A stretch of 43,686 nt of DNA from an uncultured Lachnospiraceae bacterium. GTDB lineage: Bacteria; Bacillota; Clostridia; Lachnospirales; Lachnospiraceae. A model generated the notes under the pieces. It ran no database searches, had not been told where the DNA came from, and was given only the letters and a program-made list of their open reading frames with translations. Made by a program: the position numbers and the translations under genes. Shown one piece after another: positions 15,404 through 24,830 of the stretch. The stretch covers positions 1-43,686 of the forward strand of contig CANOFW010000027.1 in NCBI GenBank assembly GCA_947565425.1, written 5' to 3'. Position 1 is the first letter of the stretch; the number at the start of each line of letters is the position of its first letter.

Positions 15404-17026
15404 ATGATAAGAATTCAGCAGCTTGCACTGCCAATAATTCACACGCAAGAACAATTGGTGCAAAAGCTTGCCAAAGTATTGCGGGTGAGAACGAATGATA
15501 TCACGAAATATAAGATTCGCAGGCAGTCTGTAGATGCCCGTAAGAAAAGTGAAGTTTCTTTTGTCTATACGGTAGACGTCACTGTCAGGAATGAGAAAGA
15601 TGTGCTGCGCCGTGCAAAAGGAAAACAGATTGCGCTGGCAAGAGATGTTATTTATAAGTTTCCCCAAGGAGGAGAGCAAGCCTTACAGCACCCTCCAGTG
15701 ATGATTGGCAGTGGGCCGGCAGGACTCTTTTGCGCTTATTTACTCGCGGAACACGGCTTTCGTCCACTGGTGATAGAACGTGGAAAACCGATAGAGGAAC
15801 GCACAAAGGAAGTGGAAAATTTCTGGCAGAAAAACATACTGAATCTTGATACGAACGTACAGTTTGGTGAGGGCGGCGCTGGAACTTTTTCAGATGGTAA
15901 ACTGAATACACTTGTCAAAGATGTAAAAGGCAGGAACCAGAAAGTACTGGATATTTTTATCCGTCATGGTGCGCCGGAGGCTATTTCCTATCAGGCAAAA
16001 CCGCATATTGGGACGGATATTTTAAAGCAGGTGATACGGAATATGCGCAGGCAGATAGAAGCGTGGGGCGGTTCCTATCTGTTCGACACCTGTGTGACAG
16101 ATTTGCACTTTTCTAATGGAAATCTTCAGTCATTGGCATGCCGTAATCAAAAGACAGGAGAATGCTATAAGATAGAGACGGAATTGGCGGTGCTTGCCAT
16201 CGGACACAGCGCAAGAGACACATTTGCTGTGTTAGAAAGCCGTGGATTCCAGATGGAGGCGAAATCTTTTGCCGTGGGGCTGCGTGTGGAACATCCCCAG
16301 GATATGATTAATGAAGCTCAGTATGGGAAGGAGGCGGCCTCGGTGCTAGAGGCTGCTCCTTATAAAGTCACGGCCAATCTGGAAAATGGCAGAGGTGTCT
16401 ATTCCTTTTGCATGTGTCCAGGCGGTTATGTAGTGAACGCTTCTTCCGAGGAGGGACAAATTGCCGTTAATGGCATGAGTTACAGTAAAAGAGATGGCAA
16501 AAACGCCAACAGTGCGATTATCGTTACCGTCACGCCTGATGATTTTCCGGGGAATGGCGCACTGGCTGGTGTGAGGTTCCAGCGAAATCTTGAGAGAAAA
16601 GCTTATGAGCTTGGCAGCGGCAAAGTGCCTCAGCAGCTTTTCGGTGATTTTGAGGCCGGAAAATTAACAGAAAGTTACGGTAGTTTTACATCGGAAATCA
16701 AAGGACAGCATACGTTTGCCGCGCTGCATGAACTTTTTCCGCAGGATATAAAAGAATCCTTCTGCCAGGGAATGCACCAATTTGCAGGCAGAATCAACGG
16801 TTTTGACTGTGAAGATGCCATTTTGTCCGGGGTGGAGAGCCGGACGTCTTCGCCGGTGCGCATTGTCAGGGATGAAGCGTTTGAGAGTAATGGAAAAGGC
16901 GTCTATCCCTGTGGGGAAGGCGCCGGGTATGCAGGGGGCATTATGTCAGCCGCCATGGATGGCATGAAAGTTGCAGAAGCGATTGCACAAAAGTACAAAG
17001 GAGGGGATTCATTGTGGCAGAAATGA
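15404..17026 (+). CDS. Uncharacterised FAD-dependent dehydrogenase (COG2509 type)
   Basis: A 540-residue flavoprotein. An N-terminal domain of about 90 residues ('KYKIRRQSVDARKK', 'FVYTVDV') precedes the dinucleotide-binding motif 'PPVMIGSGPAGLFCAYLLAE' (97-116). This is followed by 'FGEGGAGTFSDGKLNT' and a C-terminal 'RTSSPVRIVRDEAFES' and 'YPCGEGAGYAGGIMSAAMDG'. This layout matches the widespread COG2509 family of predicted dehydrogenases, whose substrate is unknown. AGGAGGAA precedes the ATG. The 3' end overlaps mutS by 13 bases, so mutS translation is probably coupled to it. Confidence 0.87.
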   Translation: MIRIQQLALPIIHTQEQLVQKLAKVLRVRTNDITKYKIRRQSVDARKKSEVSFVYTVDVTVRNEKDVLRRAKGKQIALARDVIYKFPQGGEQALQHPPVMIGSGPAGLFCAYLLAEHGFRPLVIERGKPIEERTKEVENFWQKNILNLDTNVQFGEGGAGTFSDGKLNTLVKDVKGRNQKVLDIFIRHGAPEAISYQAKPHIGTDILKQVIRNMRRQIEAWGGSYLFDTCVTDLHFSNGNLQSLACRNQKTGECYKIETELAVLAIGHSARDTFAVLESRGFQMEAKSFAVGLRVEHPQDMINEAQYGKEAASVLEAAPYKVTANLENGRGVYSFCMCPGGYVVNASSEEGQIAVNGMSYSKRDGKNANSAIIVTVTPDDFPGNGALAGVRFQRNLERKAYELGSGKVPQQLFGDFEAGKLTESYGSFTSEIKGQHTFAALHELFPQDIKESFCQGMHQFAGRINGFDCEDAILSGVESRTSSPVRIVRDEAFESNGKGVYPCGEGAGYAGGIMSAAMDGMKVAEAIAQKYKGGDSLWQK

Positions 17027-19659
17027 CGCCAATGATGCAGAAATATTTGGAGACAAAGAAGGAATACCCGGATTGTATTCTTTTTTATCGGTTGGGAGAT
17101 TTCTACGAAATGTTTTTTGAAGATGCCCTGACAGCATCCAAAGAGTTAGAAATCACCTTGACAGGTAAGAATTGCGGACTCAAGGAGCGCGCGCCCATGT
17201 GCGGTGTACCGTTTCATGCGGTGGAGGGGTATTTGAATAAGCTTGTGTCCAAGGGGTATAAGGTGGCAATTTGTGAGCAAGTGGAAGACCCCAAGATGGC
17301 AAAGGGACTGGTGAAGCGGGAGGTTGTGCGTGTTGTGACCCCTGGAACCAATTTAGACACACAGGCATTAGATGAGACGAAAAATAATTATATTATGTGT
17401 ATTGTCTATATTGCGGACCGCTATGGCGTTTCCATCGCAGACGTTACGACGGGCGATTACTTTGTAACAGAATTGGACACGGAGCGCAAGCTCTTGGATG
17501 AGATACATAAATTTACACCCTCAGAGATTATCTGCAATGAAGCATTTTATATGACGGGCATGGATTTTGAGGATTTAAAACACAGACTGAACATTGCCAT
17601 TTATTCACTGGATAGTTGGTATTTCAGCGATGAGACAGCCAAAAATACCTTGCTTTCCCACTTTAAAGTCGCGGATATACAGGGCTTGGGCCTGGAGGAT
17701 TATGGTTCCGGCACTGTGGCGGCAGGCGCATTGTTGAAATATCTTTATGAGACGCAGAAAAACAACCTGGGAAATATGACCTCCTTGCAGCTTTACAGTA
17801 CGGGAAAATATATGATTATCGACAGCTCTACACGACGCAATTTGGAATTGGTGGAGACGTTGCGAGAAAAACAAAAACGCGGTTCCCTGCTGTGGGTACT
17901 GGACAAAACGAAAACCGCTATGGGCGCGAGAATGCTTAGAAGTTTCGTGGAACAGCCCTTGATTGAAAAGGCGGAGATAGAGCGGCGACTGGATGCCATT
18001 GAAGCATTGAAAGAACAAGCCATGACAAGGGAAGAAATTCGCGAGTACTTAAATCCCATTTATGACCTGGAGCGATTGATTGGCAGAGTAACTTACCAGA
18101 CGGCAAATCCCCGCGATTTGATTGCCTTTAAATCTTCCTTAGAAATGCTTCCCTTCCTCAAACATCTGCTGGATGAATTCAAAGCGCCATTAATTAAGGA
18201 TATCCAGGCAGATTTAGACCCTCTGGAAGATATTTTTGCACTGATTGATGCCTCGATTGCTGAGGAGCCGCCCATTTCCATCCGCGATGGTGGTATCCTC
18301 AAGGAAGGTTATAACGAGGAAATTGATAAGCTGCGTCATGCTAAGACAGAGGGCAAAGGCTGGCTGATGGAGTTGGAGGCAAAGGAGCGTGAACGTACAG
18401 GCATCAAAAATCTGCGCATCAAATACAACAAAGTATTCGGCTATTATCTGGAAGTAACAAATTCTTACCGTGACATGGTGCCGGATGATTATGTCCGTAA
18501 GCAGACGCTTACAAATGCCGAACGTTTCATCACCGCGGATTTAAAAGAATTGGAAGATATTATCCTGGGCGCAGAGGACAAGCTGGTAGCCTTGGAATAT
18601 GAGATTTTCCGGGACATCCGCGATAAGATTGCCGGTGAAGTACTGAGAATTCAAAAGACAGCCAAAGCGGTGGCAGGCATAGATGTGTTTTCTGCGCTTG
18701 CACTGGTGGCGGAGCATGGCAATTACTGCCGTCCTTCTCTCAACGAAAAAGGTGTTATCGACATTAAAAATGGGCGTCATCCGGTCGTGGAGAAAATGAT
18801 TAACAATGATATGTTCATCGCCAACGATACCTATCTGGATAACAAGAAACAGCGAATTTCCATCATCACAGGACCTAATATGGCAGGGAAATCCACCTAT
18901 ATGCGCCAGACGGCATTGATTGTGCTGATGGCGCAGATTGGCAGTTTTGTGCCGGCGGAGAGCGCCAAAATAGGCATTGTAGACCGCATTTTCACAAGAG
19001 TTGGGGCGTCCGACGATTTGGCAAGCGGGCAAAGTACCTTTATGGTAGAAATGACGGAGGTTGCCAATATTTTAAGAAACGCCACACATAACAGCCTGCT
19101 GGTTCTTGATGAAATTGGGCGCGGCACCAGCACCTTTGACGGACTGAGCATTGCCTGGGCAGTCGTGGAACATATCAGCAATCCCAAATTGCTAGGGGCA
19201 AAGACCTTATTTGCCACCCACTACCATGAGCTTACAGAACTGGAAGGCAAATTGGATAACGTGAATAATTACTGTATTGCGGTTAAAGAAAAAGGGGACG
19301 ATATTGTATTCCTGCGTAAGATTGTGCCCGGAGGCGCAGACAAGAGCTATGGTATTCAGGTAGCAAAGATTGCCGGTGTCCCAGAATCTGTAATTGCCCG
19401 CGCCAAGGTAATTGCCGAAGAGTTGTCGGCGCACGATATTGCAGAATTTACCGGGCGCATTACGATGGAAGGGACGCCGGCAAAGAAACATCATAAAAAA
19501 CTCGATGAAGTTGATTTGACGCAGATGTCATTATTTGATACAGTAAAGGATGATGATATCATCAAAGAATTACAGGAGTTGGATTTGGGCAATTTAACGC
19601 CTATTGACGCCCTCAATAAATTATATCAGTTGCAAAATAAGATTAAAAACCGCTGGTAA
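17014..19659 (+). CDS. mutS: DNA mismatch repair protein MutS
   Basis: An 881-residue mismatch-recognition ATPase. The GTG start at 17014 follows AAAGGAGGGG; an ATG at 17023 is an alternative. Seen: the mismatch-binding Phe-X-Glu at residues 30-32 (DFYEMFF), connector and core domains, Walker A 'GPNMAGKST' (620-628), Walker B 'LLVLDEIGRGTST', and the 'FATHYHEL' segment. The C-terminal tail ends with a helical region ('PIDALNKLYQLQNKIK'), typical of MutS dimer or tetramer contacts. The length is normal. mutL follows after 94 bases containing a hairpin. Confidence 0.97.
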   Translation: MAEMTPMMQKYLETKKEYPDCILFYRLGDFYEMFFEDALTASKELEITLTGKNCGLKERAPMCGVPFHAVEGYLNKLVSKGYKVAICEQVEDPKMAKGLVKREVVRVVTPGTNLDTQALDETKNNYIMCIVYIADRYGVSIADVTTGDYFVTELDTERKLLDEIHKFTPSEIICNEAFYMTGMDFEDLKHRLNIAIYSLDSWYFSDETAKNTLLSHFKVADIQGLGLEDYGSGTVAAGALLKYLYETQKNNLGNMTSLQLYSTGKYMIIDSSTRRNLELVETLREKQKRGSLLWVLDKTKTAMGARMLRSFVEQPLIEKAEIERRLDAIEALKEQAMTREEIREYLNPIYDLERLIGRVTYQTANPRDLIAFKSSLEMLPFLKHLLDEFKAPLIKDIQADLDPLEDIFALIDASIAEEPPISIRDGGILKEGYNEEIDKLRHAKTEGKGWLMELEAKERERTGIKNLRIKYNKVFGYYLEVTNSYRDMVPDDYVRKQTLTNAERFITADLKELEDIILGAEDKLVALEYEIFRDIRDKIAGEVLRIQKTAKAVAGIDVFSALALVAEHGNYCRPSLNEKGVIDIKNGRHPVVEKMINNDMFIANDTYLDNKKQRISIITGPNMAGKSTYMRQTALIVLMAQIGSFVPAESAKIGIVDRIFTRVGASDDLASGQSTFMVEMTEVANILRNATHNSLLVLDEIGRGTSTFDGLSIAWAVVEHISNPKLLGAKTLFATHYHELTELEGKLDNVNNYCIAVKEKGDDIVFLRKIVPGGADKSYGIQVAKIAGVPESVIARAKVIAEELSAHDIAEFTGRITMEGTPAKKHHKKLDEVDLTQMSLFDTVKDDDIIKELQELDLGNLTPIDALNKLYQLQNKIKNRW

Positions 19660-19685
19660 GTTTACATAAAAAAATTATGTAAACT
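19659..19685. repeat. 11-bp perfect inverted repeat at the end of mutS
   Basis: AGTTTACATAA (19659-19669) and TTATGTAAACT (19675-19685) pair perfectly around five A residues. The left arm begins on the last base of the mutS stop codon. There is no T tract, so it is more operator-like or processing-site-like than a classic terminator. The same 11-mer AGTTTACATAA occurs as a single arm at 15354-15364. Confidence 0.55.
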
Positions 19686-19753
19686 ATAGGCTGGGTCAAA
19701 CATTTTTAAGACTATAAGAAAGTTCTAATTTCATCTGAAACAGAGGAGCATAT

Positions 19754-21784
19754 ATGCCAAATATACAAGTACTAGACCAGCAGACAATAGATAAAATTGC
19801 AGCCGGGGAAGTGATTGAGCGTCCTTCTTCTGTCGTGAAGGAATTGGTAGAAAATGCCATAGATGCGCAGGCAAGTGCCGTAACTGTAGAAATTAAAGAA
19901 GGCGGCATTTCATTTATCCGCATTACCGATAATGGCTGCGGTATTGAAAAAGACCAGGTGCCGCTTGCATTTTTGCGCCATTCGACCAGCAAGATTAAAA
20001 GTGTGGAAGACCTGTTCACTGTTTCCTCTTTAGGATTTCGCGGTGAGGCGTTATCCAGCATCGCCGCGGTTTCTCAGGTGGAACTGATTACAAAGACCTC
20101 GCTTGGCATCAGCGGCGTCCGTTATGTGATAGAAGGCGGCAAAGAGCAGTCATTGGAAGAAATCGGCGCCCCAGAAGGGACGACATTTCTGGTGCGTAAT
20201 CTATTCTATAATACTCCGGCAAGGCGGAAATTCTTAAAAACCGCGCAGACGGAAGCAGGATATATTGCAAACCTGATGGAAAAGCTCGCCTTGTCACATC
20301 CAGAAATTTCTTTTAAATTCATTGTCAATAACCAGCTCAAGCTGCATACCTCTGGCAATTCCAATTTAAAAGAAATTATTTACCATATTTATGGACGGGA
20401 GATTGCGGGAAATCTGCTCGAAGTGCAGGAGGAAAACGAGCTGTTTTCCGTCAGTGGATTTCTCGGTAAGCCTCTAATTTCCCGGGGGAATCGAAATTTT
20501 GAGAATTATTTTATTAACGGAAGATACATAAAGAGCGCGCTGATTGCTAAAAGCATAGAAGAAGGATATAAGTCGTTTGTTATGCAGCACAAGTACCCGT
20601 TTACCGTGCTGCACATTTCTGTCAAAGGAGAATTGTTAGACGTCAACGTCCATCCTACAAAAATGGAACTGCGTTTCTCCAACGGAGAGGCTATTTACCA
20701 ATTTATTACGGATTTGGTGAGAAAGGCCATCAACCAGAGCGAGCTCGTCTATCAAGTAAGTTTGGAAAATGAGCGGGAGGTAAAAAAGCGGCAGGAGCAA
20801 CAGAAAAAGGAACATTTAAAATCGGGCAGACAGGCGCCGGAGCCCTTTGAAGCCAAACGTTTGCAGGCGTTGAAAGAGGGCATCCGTAAGGACAGTCCTT
20901 ATGAGAAGAAGTATGAAGAATATCCGCAGACGACAGAACGTTCAATGTTAAAAAAACAGATTCAACAGCCAAATGAGATATATACAGTGGAAAAACAGCC
21001 GCAACAGCCAGTTGAAATACCTACAGTAGAAAAACAGCCGCAACAGCCAGTTGAAGTACCTACAGTAGAAAAACAGCCGCAACAATTAGCGGATTACTCT
21101 ATTTCAGAACAGCAGCCGGATTTAGCAGCAGAAACATCAGATTTTGCGATTTTGCCTGAGAAAATGGGCGAACAAATCACGCGCAAGTTACTTGATATAT
21201 CTTCCCAGAAGGAACACCGGATAATCGGTCAGCTCTTCGAGACATATTGGCTGGTGGAATTTGATAACCAATTATATATCATTGACCAGCATGCGGCGCA
21301 TGAAAAAGTGTTGTATGAGCGTACAATGAAATCTATGGCAACTAAGGACTATACGTCGCAGGCAATTTATCCGCCCATTCTGTTGACATTAAATATGCAG
21401 GAGGAAGCGCTTCTAAAGAAGTACAGGAACTATTTTGAGGAATTGGGCTTTGTCTTCGAGCATTTCGGCGGCAAGGAGTATTCGGTGACGTCTGTGCCGG
21501 CAAATCTCTTCGGTTTGGAAGGGAAGGATTTGTTAATGGAAATGCTGGATGGATTGTCCGGCTTCCACGGAAGAGAAACGCCGCAGATGATTACGGAAAA
21601 GATTGCTTCCATGTCCTGTAAAGCGGCAGTCAAGGGAAATCAAAAATTGTCGCGGCAGGAAGTGGAAGCCTTAATTGTAGAACTTCTGACATTGGATAAT
21701 CCTTATCACTGTCCGCATGGGCGGCCAACGATTATCTCTATGACAAAATATGAACTAGAAAAGAAATTTAAGCGGGTGTTATAA
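19754..21784 (+). CDS. mutL: DNA mismatch repair protein MutL
   Basis: A 676-residue mismatch repair ATPase and endonuclease. The N-terminal GHKL ATPase has 'AAGEVIERPSSVVKELVENA', 'RITDNGCGI', 'RHSTSKI' and 'LGFRGEALSSI'. A long polar linker (about 335-470) contains a 13-residue tandem repeat. The C-terminal domain carries the endonuclease metal motif 'DQHAAHEKVLYE' (511-522) and the late 'CPHGRPT' motif, so it belongs to the nicking MutL class found in bacteria without MutH. GAGGAGC precedes the ATG. The last base overlaps the miaA start (TAATG). Confidence 0.96.
   Translation: MPNIQVLDQQTIDKIAAGEVIERPSSVVKELVENAIDAQASAVTVEIKEGGISFIRITDNGCGIEKDQVPLAFLRHSTSKIKSVEDLFTVSSLGFRGEALSSIAAVSQVELITKTSLGISGVRYVIEGGKEQSLEEIGAPEGTTFLVRNLFYNTPARRKFLKTAQTEAGYIANLMEKLALSHPEISFKFIVNNQLKLHTSGNSNLKEIIYHIYGREIAGNLLEVQEENELFSVSGFLGKPLISRGNRNFENYFINGRYIKSALIAKSIEEGYKSFVMQHKYPFTVLHISVKGELLDVNVHPTKMELRFSNGEAIYQFITDLVRKAINQSELVYQVSLENEREVKKRQEQQKKEHLKSGRQAPEPFEAKRLQALKEGIRKDSPYEKKYEEYPQTTERSMLKKQIQQPNEIYTVEKQPQQPVEIPTVEKQPQQPVEVPTVEKQPQQLADYSISEQQPDLAAETSDFAILPEKMGEQITRKLLDISSQKEHRIIGQLFETYWLVEFDNQLYIIDQHAAHEKVLYERTMKSMATKDYTSQAIYPPILLTLNMQEEALLKKYRNYFEELGFVFEHFGGKEYSVTSVPANLFGLEGKDLLMEMLDGLSGFHGRETPQMITEKIASMSCKAAVKGNQKLSRQEVEALIVELLTLDNPYHCPHGRPTIISMTKYELEKKFKRVL
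20963..21079 (+). repeat. 39-bp tandem repeat (three units) in the mutL linker
   Basis: Units at 20963-21001, 21002-21040 and 21041-21079 encode QQPNEIYTVEKQP, QQPVEIPTVEKQP and QQPVEVPTVEKQP. A partial fourth unit follows. Units two and three differ by one base, showing recent expansion. Each is in frame, so copy number changes would alter linker length without frameshift. Confidence 0.9.
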
Positions 21785-22731
21785 TGAAAAAACCTTTGAT
21801 CATACTGACAGGTCCTACGGCGGTGGGTAAAACGGAGCTATCCATTCGCCTGGCAAGGCTGATAAACGGTTCTGTTATCTCGGCGGATTCCATGCAGGTT
21901 TACCGCCATATGGATATTGGCTCTGCAAAGATAACGAAAGCCCAAATGCAGGAAATTCCCCATTATCTCATTGATGAGTTTGAACCGGATGAAGAATTCC
22001 ACGTCGTTCGTTTTCAAGAGTATGCACAAAAATATATGCAGGAAATCTATGCCCAGGGCAGAATTCCTATCATTGTCGGCGGCACGGGTTTTTACATCCA
22101 GGCGCTTGTGTATGAGATAGATTTTACAGAGCAACAGGGAGACGCCAGCTATCGGGCAGCCTTGGAAAAGCTGGCAAGAGAACGGGGAGGCGGCATTCTA
22201 CATGAGATGTTAAGAGAAGCAGATCCCAAAGCCGCAGAACAGATTCATGAAAACAATATCAAACGTATGGTGCGTGCGCTGGAATTCCACCATGCCTGCG
22301 GTGGGAAGATTTCTGAACACAATGAGGCGGAACGGCAGAAAGAGTCGCCCTACAATTTCGCATATTTTGTCCTCAACGATGACAGGCAAAAGCTCTACGA
22401 ACGAATTAACGACCGTGTGCAGCAGATGATAGCCAATGGACTTGTGGAAGAAGTAAAAAAGTTGCAGGAACTTGGCTGCAATCGTTCTATGGTATCCATG
22501 CAAGGACTAGGTTACAAGGAAATTCTTGCTTACCTTGAAGGAGAATTAACCTTAGAAGAGGCAATTTATCGCATAAAGCGCGACACCAGACATTTTGCCA
22601 AGCGACAATTAACCTGGTTTCGCCGTGAACGTGAAGTCATTTGGATGGACAAACAGACGTTTGATTATGACAATGATAAAATAGTATCTTACATGCAAAA
22701 GCTTTTGCTAGAAAAAGGGATAATTTTGTAA
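21784..22731 (+). CDS. miaA: tRNA dimethylallyltransferase MiaA
   Basis: A 315-residue enzyme that transfers a dimethylallyl group to A37 of tRNAs reading UNN codons. Seen: P-loop 'GPTAVGKTELS' (10-20), 'ISADSMQVYRHMDIGSAK', 'PHYLIDEFEPDEEF', 'IIVGGTGFYIQALVY' and 'RDTRHFAKRQLTWFR'. The length is normal. The start overlaps the mutL stop by one base, the common mutS-mutL-miaA arrangement of Firmicutes. Confidence 0.96.
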   Translation: MKKPLIILTGPTAVGKTELSIRLARLINGSVISADSMQVYRHMDIGSAKITKAQMQEIPHYLIDEFEPDEEFHVVRFQEYAQKYMQEIYAQGRIPIIVGGTGFYIQALVYEIDFTEQQGDASYRAALEKLARERGGGILHEMLREADPKAAEQIHENNIKRMVRALEFHHACGGKISEHNEAERQKESPYNFAYFVLNDDRQKLYERINDRVQQMIANGLVEEVKKLQELGCNRSMVSMQGLGYKEILAYLEGELTLEEAIYRIKRDTRHFAKRQLTWFRREREVIWMDKQTFDYDNDKIVSYMQKLLLEKGIIL

Positions 22732-22757
22732 TAATTGCAGATAGAGAGGAAAGACCA

Positions 22758-24032
22758 ATGAAAGATATTTATAGAGAGCTGGGGATTGACGAAAAGGTAT
22801 TTGCTTTCGGCAGAAAATTTGAGCAAAAATTAGAAGAGCGTTTCCATGAGATAGACGAGACGGCAGAATACAACCAGTTAAAAGTAATCAAATCTTTACA
22901 AAAGCATAGAGTCAGTGCAGAATGTTTTATGGGAAGCAGCGGATATGGGTATAATGATTTAGGAAGAGATACCTTAGAGGAAGTCTATGCTTCCTGTTTT
23001 CACGGAGAAGCGGCGCTGGTACGCCCGCAAATCACTTGCGGTACACATGCACTGGCGCTGGCGCTGATGTCTAACCTCCGTCCTGGGGATGAACTTTTAT
23101 CGCCAGTGGGCAAGCCGTATGATACACTGGAGGAAGTGATTGGTATTCGCCCCTCGCAGGGCTCGCTCGCAGAGTATGGCGTTACTTATCGACAGGTTGA
23201 TCTTTTAGCGGATGGCAGTTTTGATTTTGAAAATATTAAGAAAGCCGTCAACAATAAGACGAAGCTGGTAACCATTCAACGTTCCAAGGGCTACCAGACG
23301 AGACCGACGTTATCGGTAGCGCGAATAGGCGAGCTGATTTCGTTTATCAAAGAAATCAAACCGGATGTTATCTGCATGGTGGATAACTGTTACGGCGAAT
23401 TTGTCGAACGACGTGAACCGCTGGAAGTCGGTGCGGATATGATTGTAGGCTCCCTAATTAAGAATCCAGGCGGCGGGCTTGCGCCGATAGGCGGCTACAT
23501 TGTCGGCAAGAAGGAATGTGTAGACAATGCGGCGTACCGTTTGACTTCTCCTGGTCTTGGCAAAGAAGTCGGGGCTTCCCTGGGCGTTATCCAGTCTTTC
23601 TACCAAGGGTTGTTTTTGGCTCCTACCGTGGTAGCCGGAGCCCTCAAAGGCGCCATTTTCGCAGCGAATATCTATGAAAACCTGGGATTTCCGGTCGTGC
23701 CGAATGGCAGCGAAAGTCGCCATGATATTATTCAGGCGGTGACCTTACAATCCCCGGAAGCTTTAATTGCCTTTTGCAAGGGCATTCAGGCGGCGGCGCC
23801 AGTAGACAGCCATGTGACCCCGGAGCCATGGGCAATGCCTGGGTATGACGATGAGGTGATTATGGCAGCGGGAGCCTTTGTGCAAGGCTCTTCGATTGAA
23901 TTGAGCGCGGACGGTCCCCTGCGCGAACCCTATGCCGTATATTTTCAGGGAGGGTTGACCTGGTACCATGCAAAATTGGGGATTCTAATGTCTTTGCAGA
24001 AATTGAATGAAGAGGGATTAATAAATTTTTAA
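22758..24032 (+). CDS. YnbB-type PLP-dependent protein ('aluminium resistance' family)
   Basis: A 424-residue fold-type I PLP enzyme of the family often named aluminium resistance protein or methionine gamma-lyase-like. Seen: 'SSGYGYNDLGRDTLEEVYA', 'RPQITCGTHALALAL', 'MVDNCYGEFVE' and the PLP lysine context 'VGSLIKNPGGGLAPIGGYIV' (Lys 235). The true reaction is unknown; family names are historic. In Bacillus ynbB also lies near miaA, which supports the identification. The ribosome binding site is GAGAGGAAAG. No hfq was found between miaA and this gene. Confidence 0.87.
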   Translation: MKDIYRELGIDEKVFAFGRKFEQKLEERFHEIDETAEYNQLKVIKSLQKHRVSAECFMGSSGYGYNDLGRDTLEEVYASCFHGEAALVRPQITCGTHALALALMSNLRPGDELLSPVGKPYDTLEEVIGIRPSQGSLAEYGVTYRQVDLLADGSFDFENIKKAVNNKTKLVTIQRSKGYQTRPTLSVARIGELISFIKEIKPDVICMVDNCYGEFVERREPLEVGADMIVGSLIKNPGGGLAPIGGYIVGKKECVDNAAYRLTSPGLGKEVGASLGVIQSFYQGLFLAPTVVAGALKGAIFAANIYENLGFPVVPNGSESRHDIIQAVTLQSPEALIAFCKGIQAAAPVDSHVTPEPWAMPGYDDEVIMAAGAFVQGSSIELSADGPLREPYAVYFQGGLTWYHAKLGILMSLQKLNEEGLINF

Positions 24033-24042
24033 TAATAATTAG

Positions 24043-24071
24043 TATACATCAAAGACCTTTTGTGCTAAAAT
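24043..24071 (+). promoter_or_regulatory. Candidate promoter of the radC-mre-min operon
   Basis: TATACA (24043-24048) and TAAAAT (24066-24071) are separated by 17 bases, 48 bases before the radC ATG. The -10 is good (five of six) and the -35 modest (four of six). No other promoter of comparable quality was seen in the 87-base gap. Confidence 0.45.
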
Positions 24072-24119
24072 AAAATGTATTATTTTTTCCTTTGCTTTTG
24101 AGAGAGTGAAAGGAAACGC

Positions 24120-24827
24120 ATGAATTTACACATAACTATGAAAGAAATGCCGGAATCAGAACAGCCGCGTGAGAAGTTTGGGCGCTTTGGAGCGCAGGCT
24201 CTTTCGGATGCAGAGCTTCTTGCTTTGATTTTGCGAAGCGGCACAAAAGACATGACGGCGTTGCAGCTTGCGCAGACACTGCTTGCACAGAAGGATAAGG
24301 GGCTGTTGAACCTTGTCTATATGAACCCGCAGGAGATGAAAAAGATTCCGGGTATCGGACAAGTCAAAGCGGCACAGTTAAAGTGTATCGCTGAGCTTGC
24401 CGGGCGTATTGCCAAGTGCAGCAGGCTTGGAGAGATACGGCTGAACGATCCTGCCAGCATTGCCTATTACTATATGGAGACGCTCAGACATGAGCCCAAG
24501 GAACGGCTGCTGTTGGCAATGTTTGATGCAAAAAGCAATTTGCTGGGAGATGAAGTCATCTCTGTCGGCACAGTAAATTACTCTCTGGTATCACCCAGGG
24601 AAATTTTCATAAGCGCACTGGAATGCCATGCAGTGCATATTGTACTTCTCCATAACCATCCAAGCGGCGATCCAGCGCCCAGCGATGCAGATATTTTAGT
24701 GACGCACCGGGTCATGGAGAGTGGAAAGATGCTGGGAATCGCCCTGGCAGATCATATCATTATTGGCGATAACAGATATATGAGCTTTAGAGAAAACGGC
24801 CTGCTTGGCCAGAGGAAAGGAACATAA
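24120..24827 (+). CDS. radC: RadC-family JAB-domain protein
   Basis: A 235-residue protein. The N-terminal helix-hairpin-helix region ('EMKKIPGIGQVKAAQLK') is followed by the JAB/MPN metalloprotease-like domain with 'LLHNHPSGDPAPSDAD' (His 178, His 180, Asp 191). It was historically called a DNA repair protein, but a repair role is doubtful; the biochemical activity is unsettled. The length is normal. It heads the mreB operon, the usual Firmicutes order, and its stop lies three bases before the mreB start. Confidence 0.93.
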   Translation: MNLHITMKEMPESEQPREKFGRFGAQALSDAELLALILRSGTKDMTALQLAQTLLAQKDKGLLNLVYMNPQEMKKIPGIGQVKAAQLKCIAELAGRIAKCSRLGEIRLNDPASIAYYYMETLRHEPKERLLLAMFDAKSNLLGDEVISVGTVNYSLVSPREIFISALECHAVHIVLLHNHPSGDPAPSDADILVTHRVMESGKMLGIALADHIIIGDNRYMSFRENGLLGQRKGT

Positions 24828-24830
24828 GTT

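Noticed and set aside
18541-19032. 163-residue minus-strand frame inside mutS
   Set aside because: It lies wholly inside the conserved ATPase region of mutS, has no start signal and matches no family pattern.
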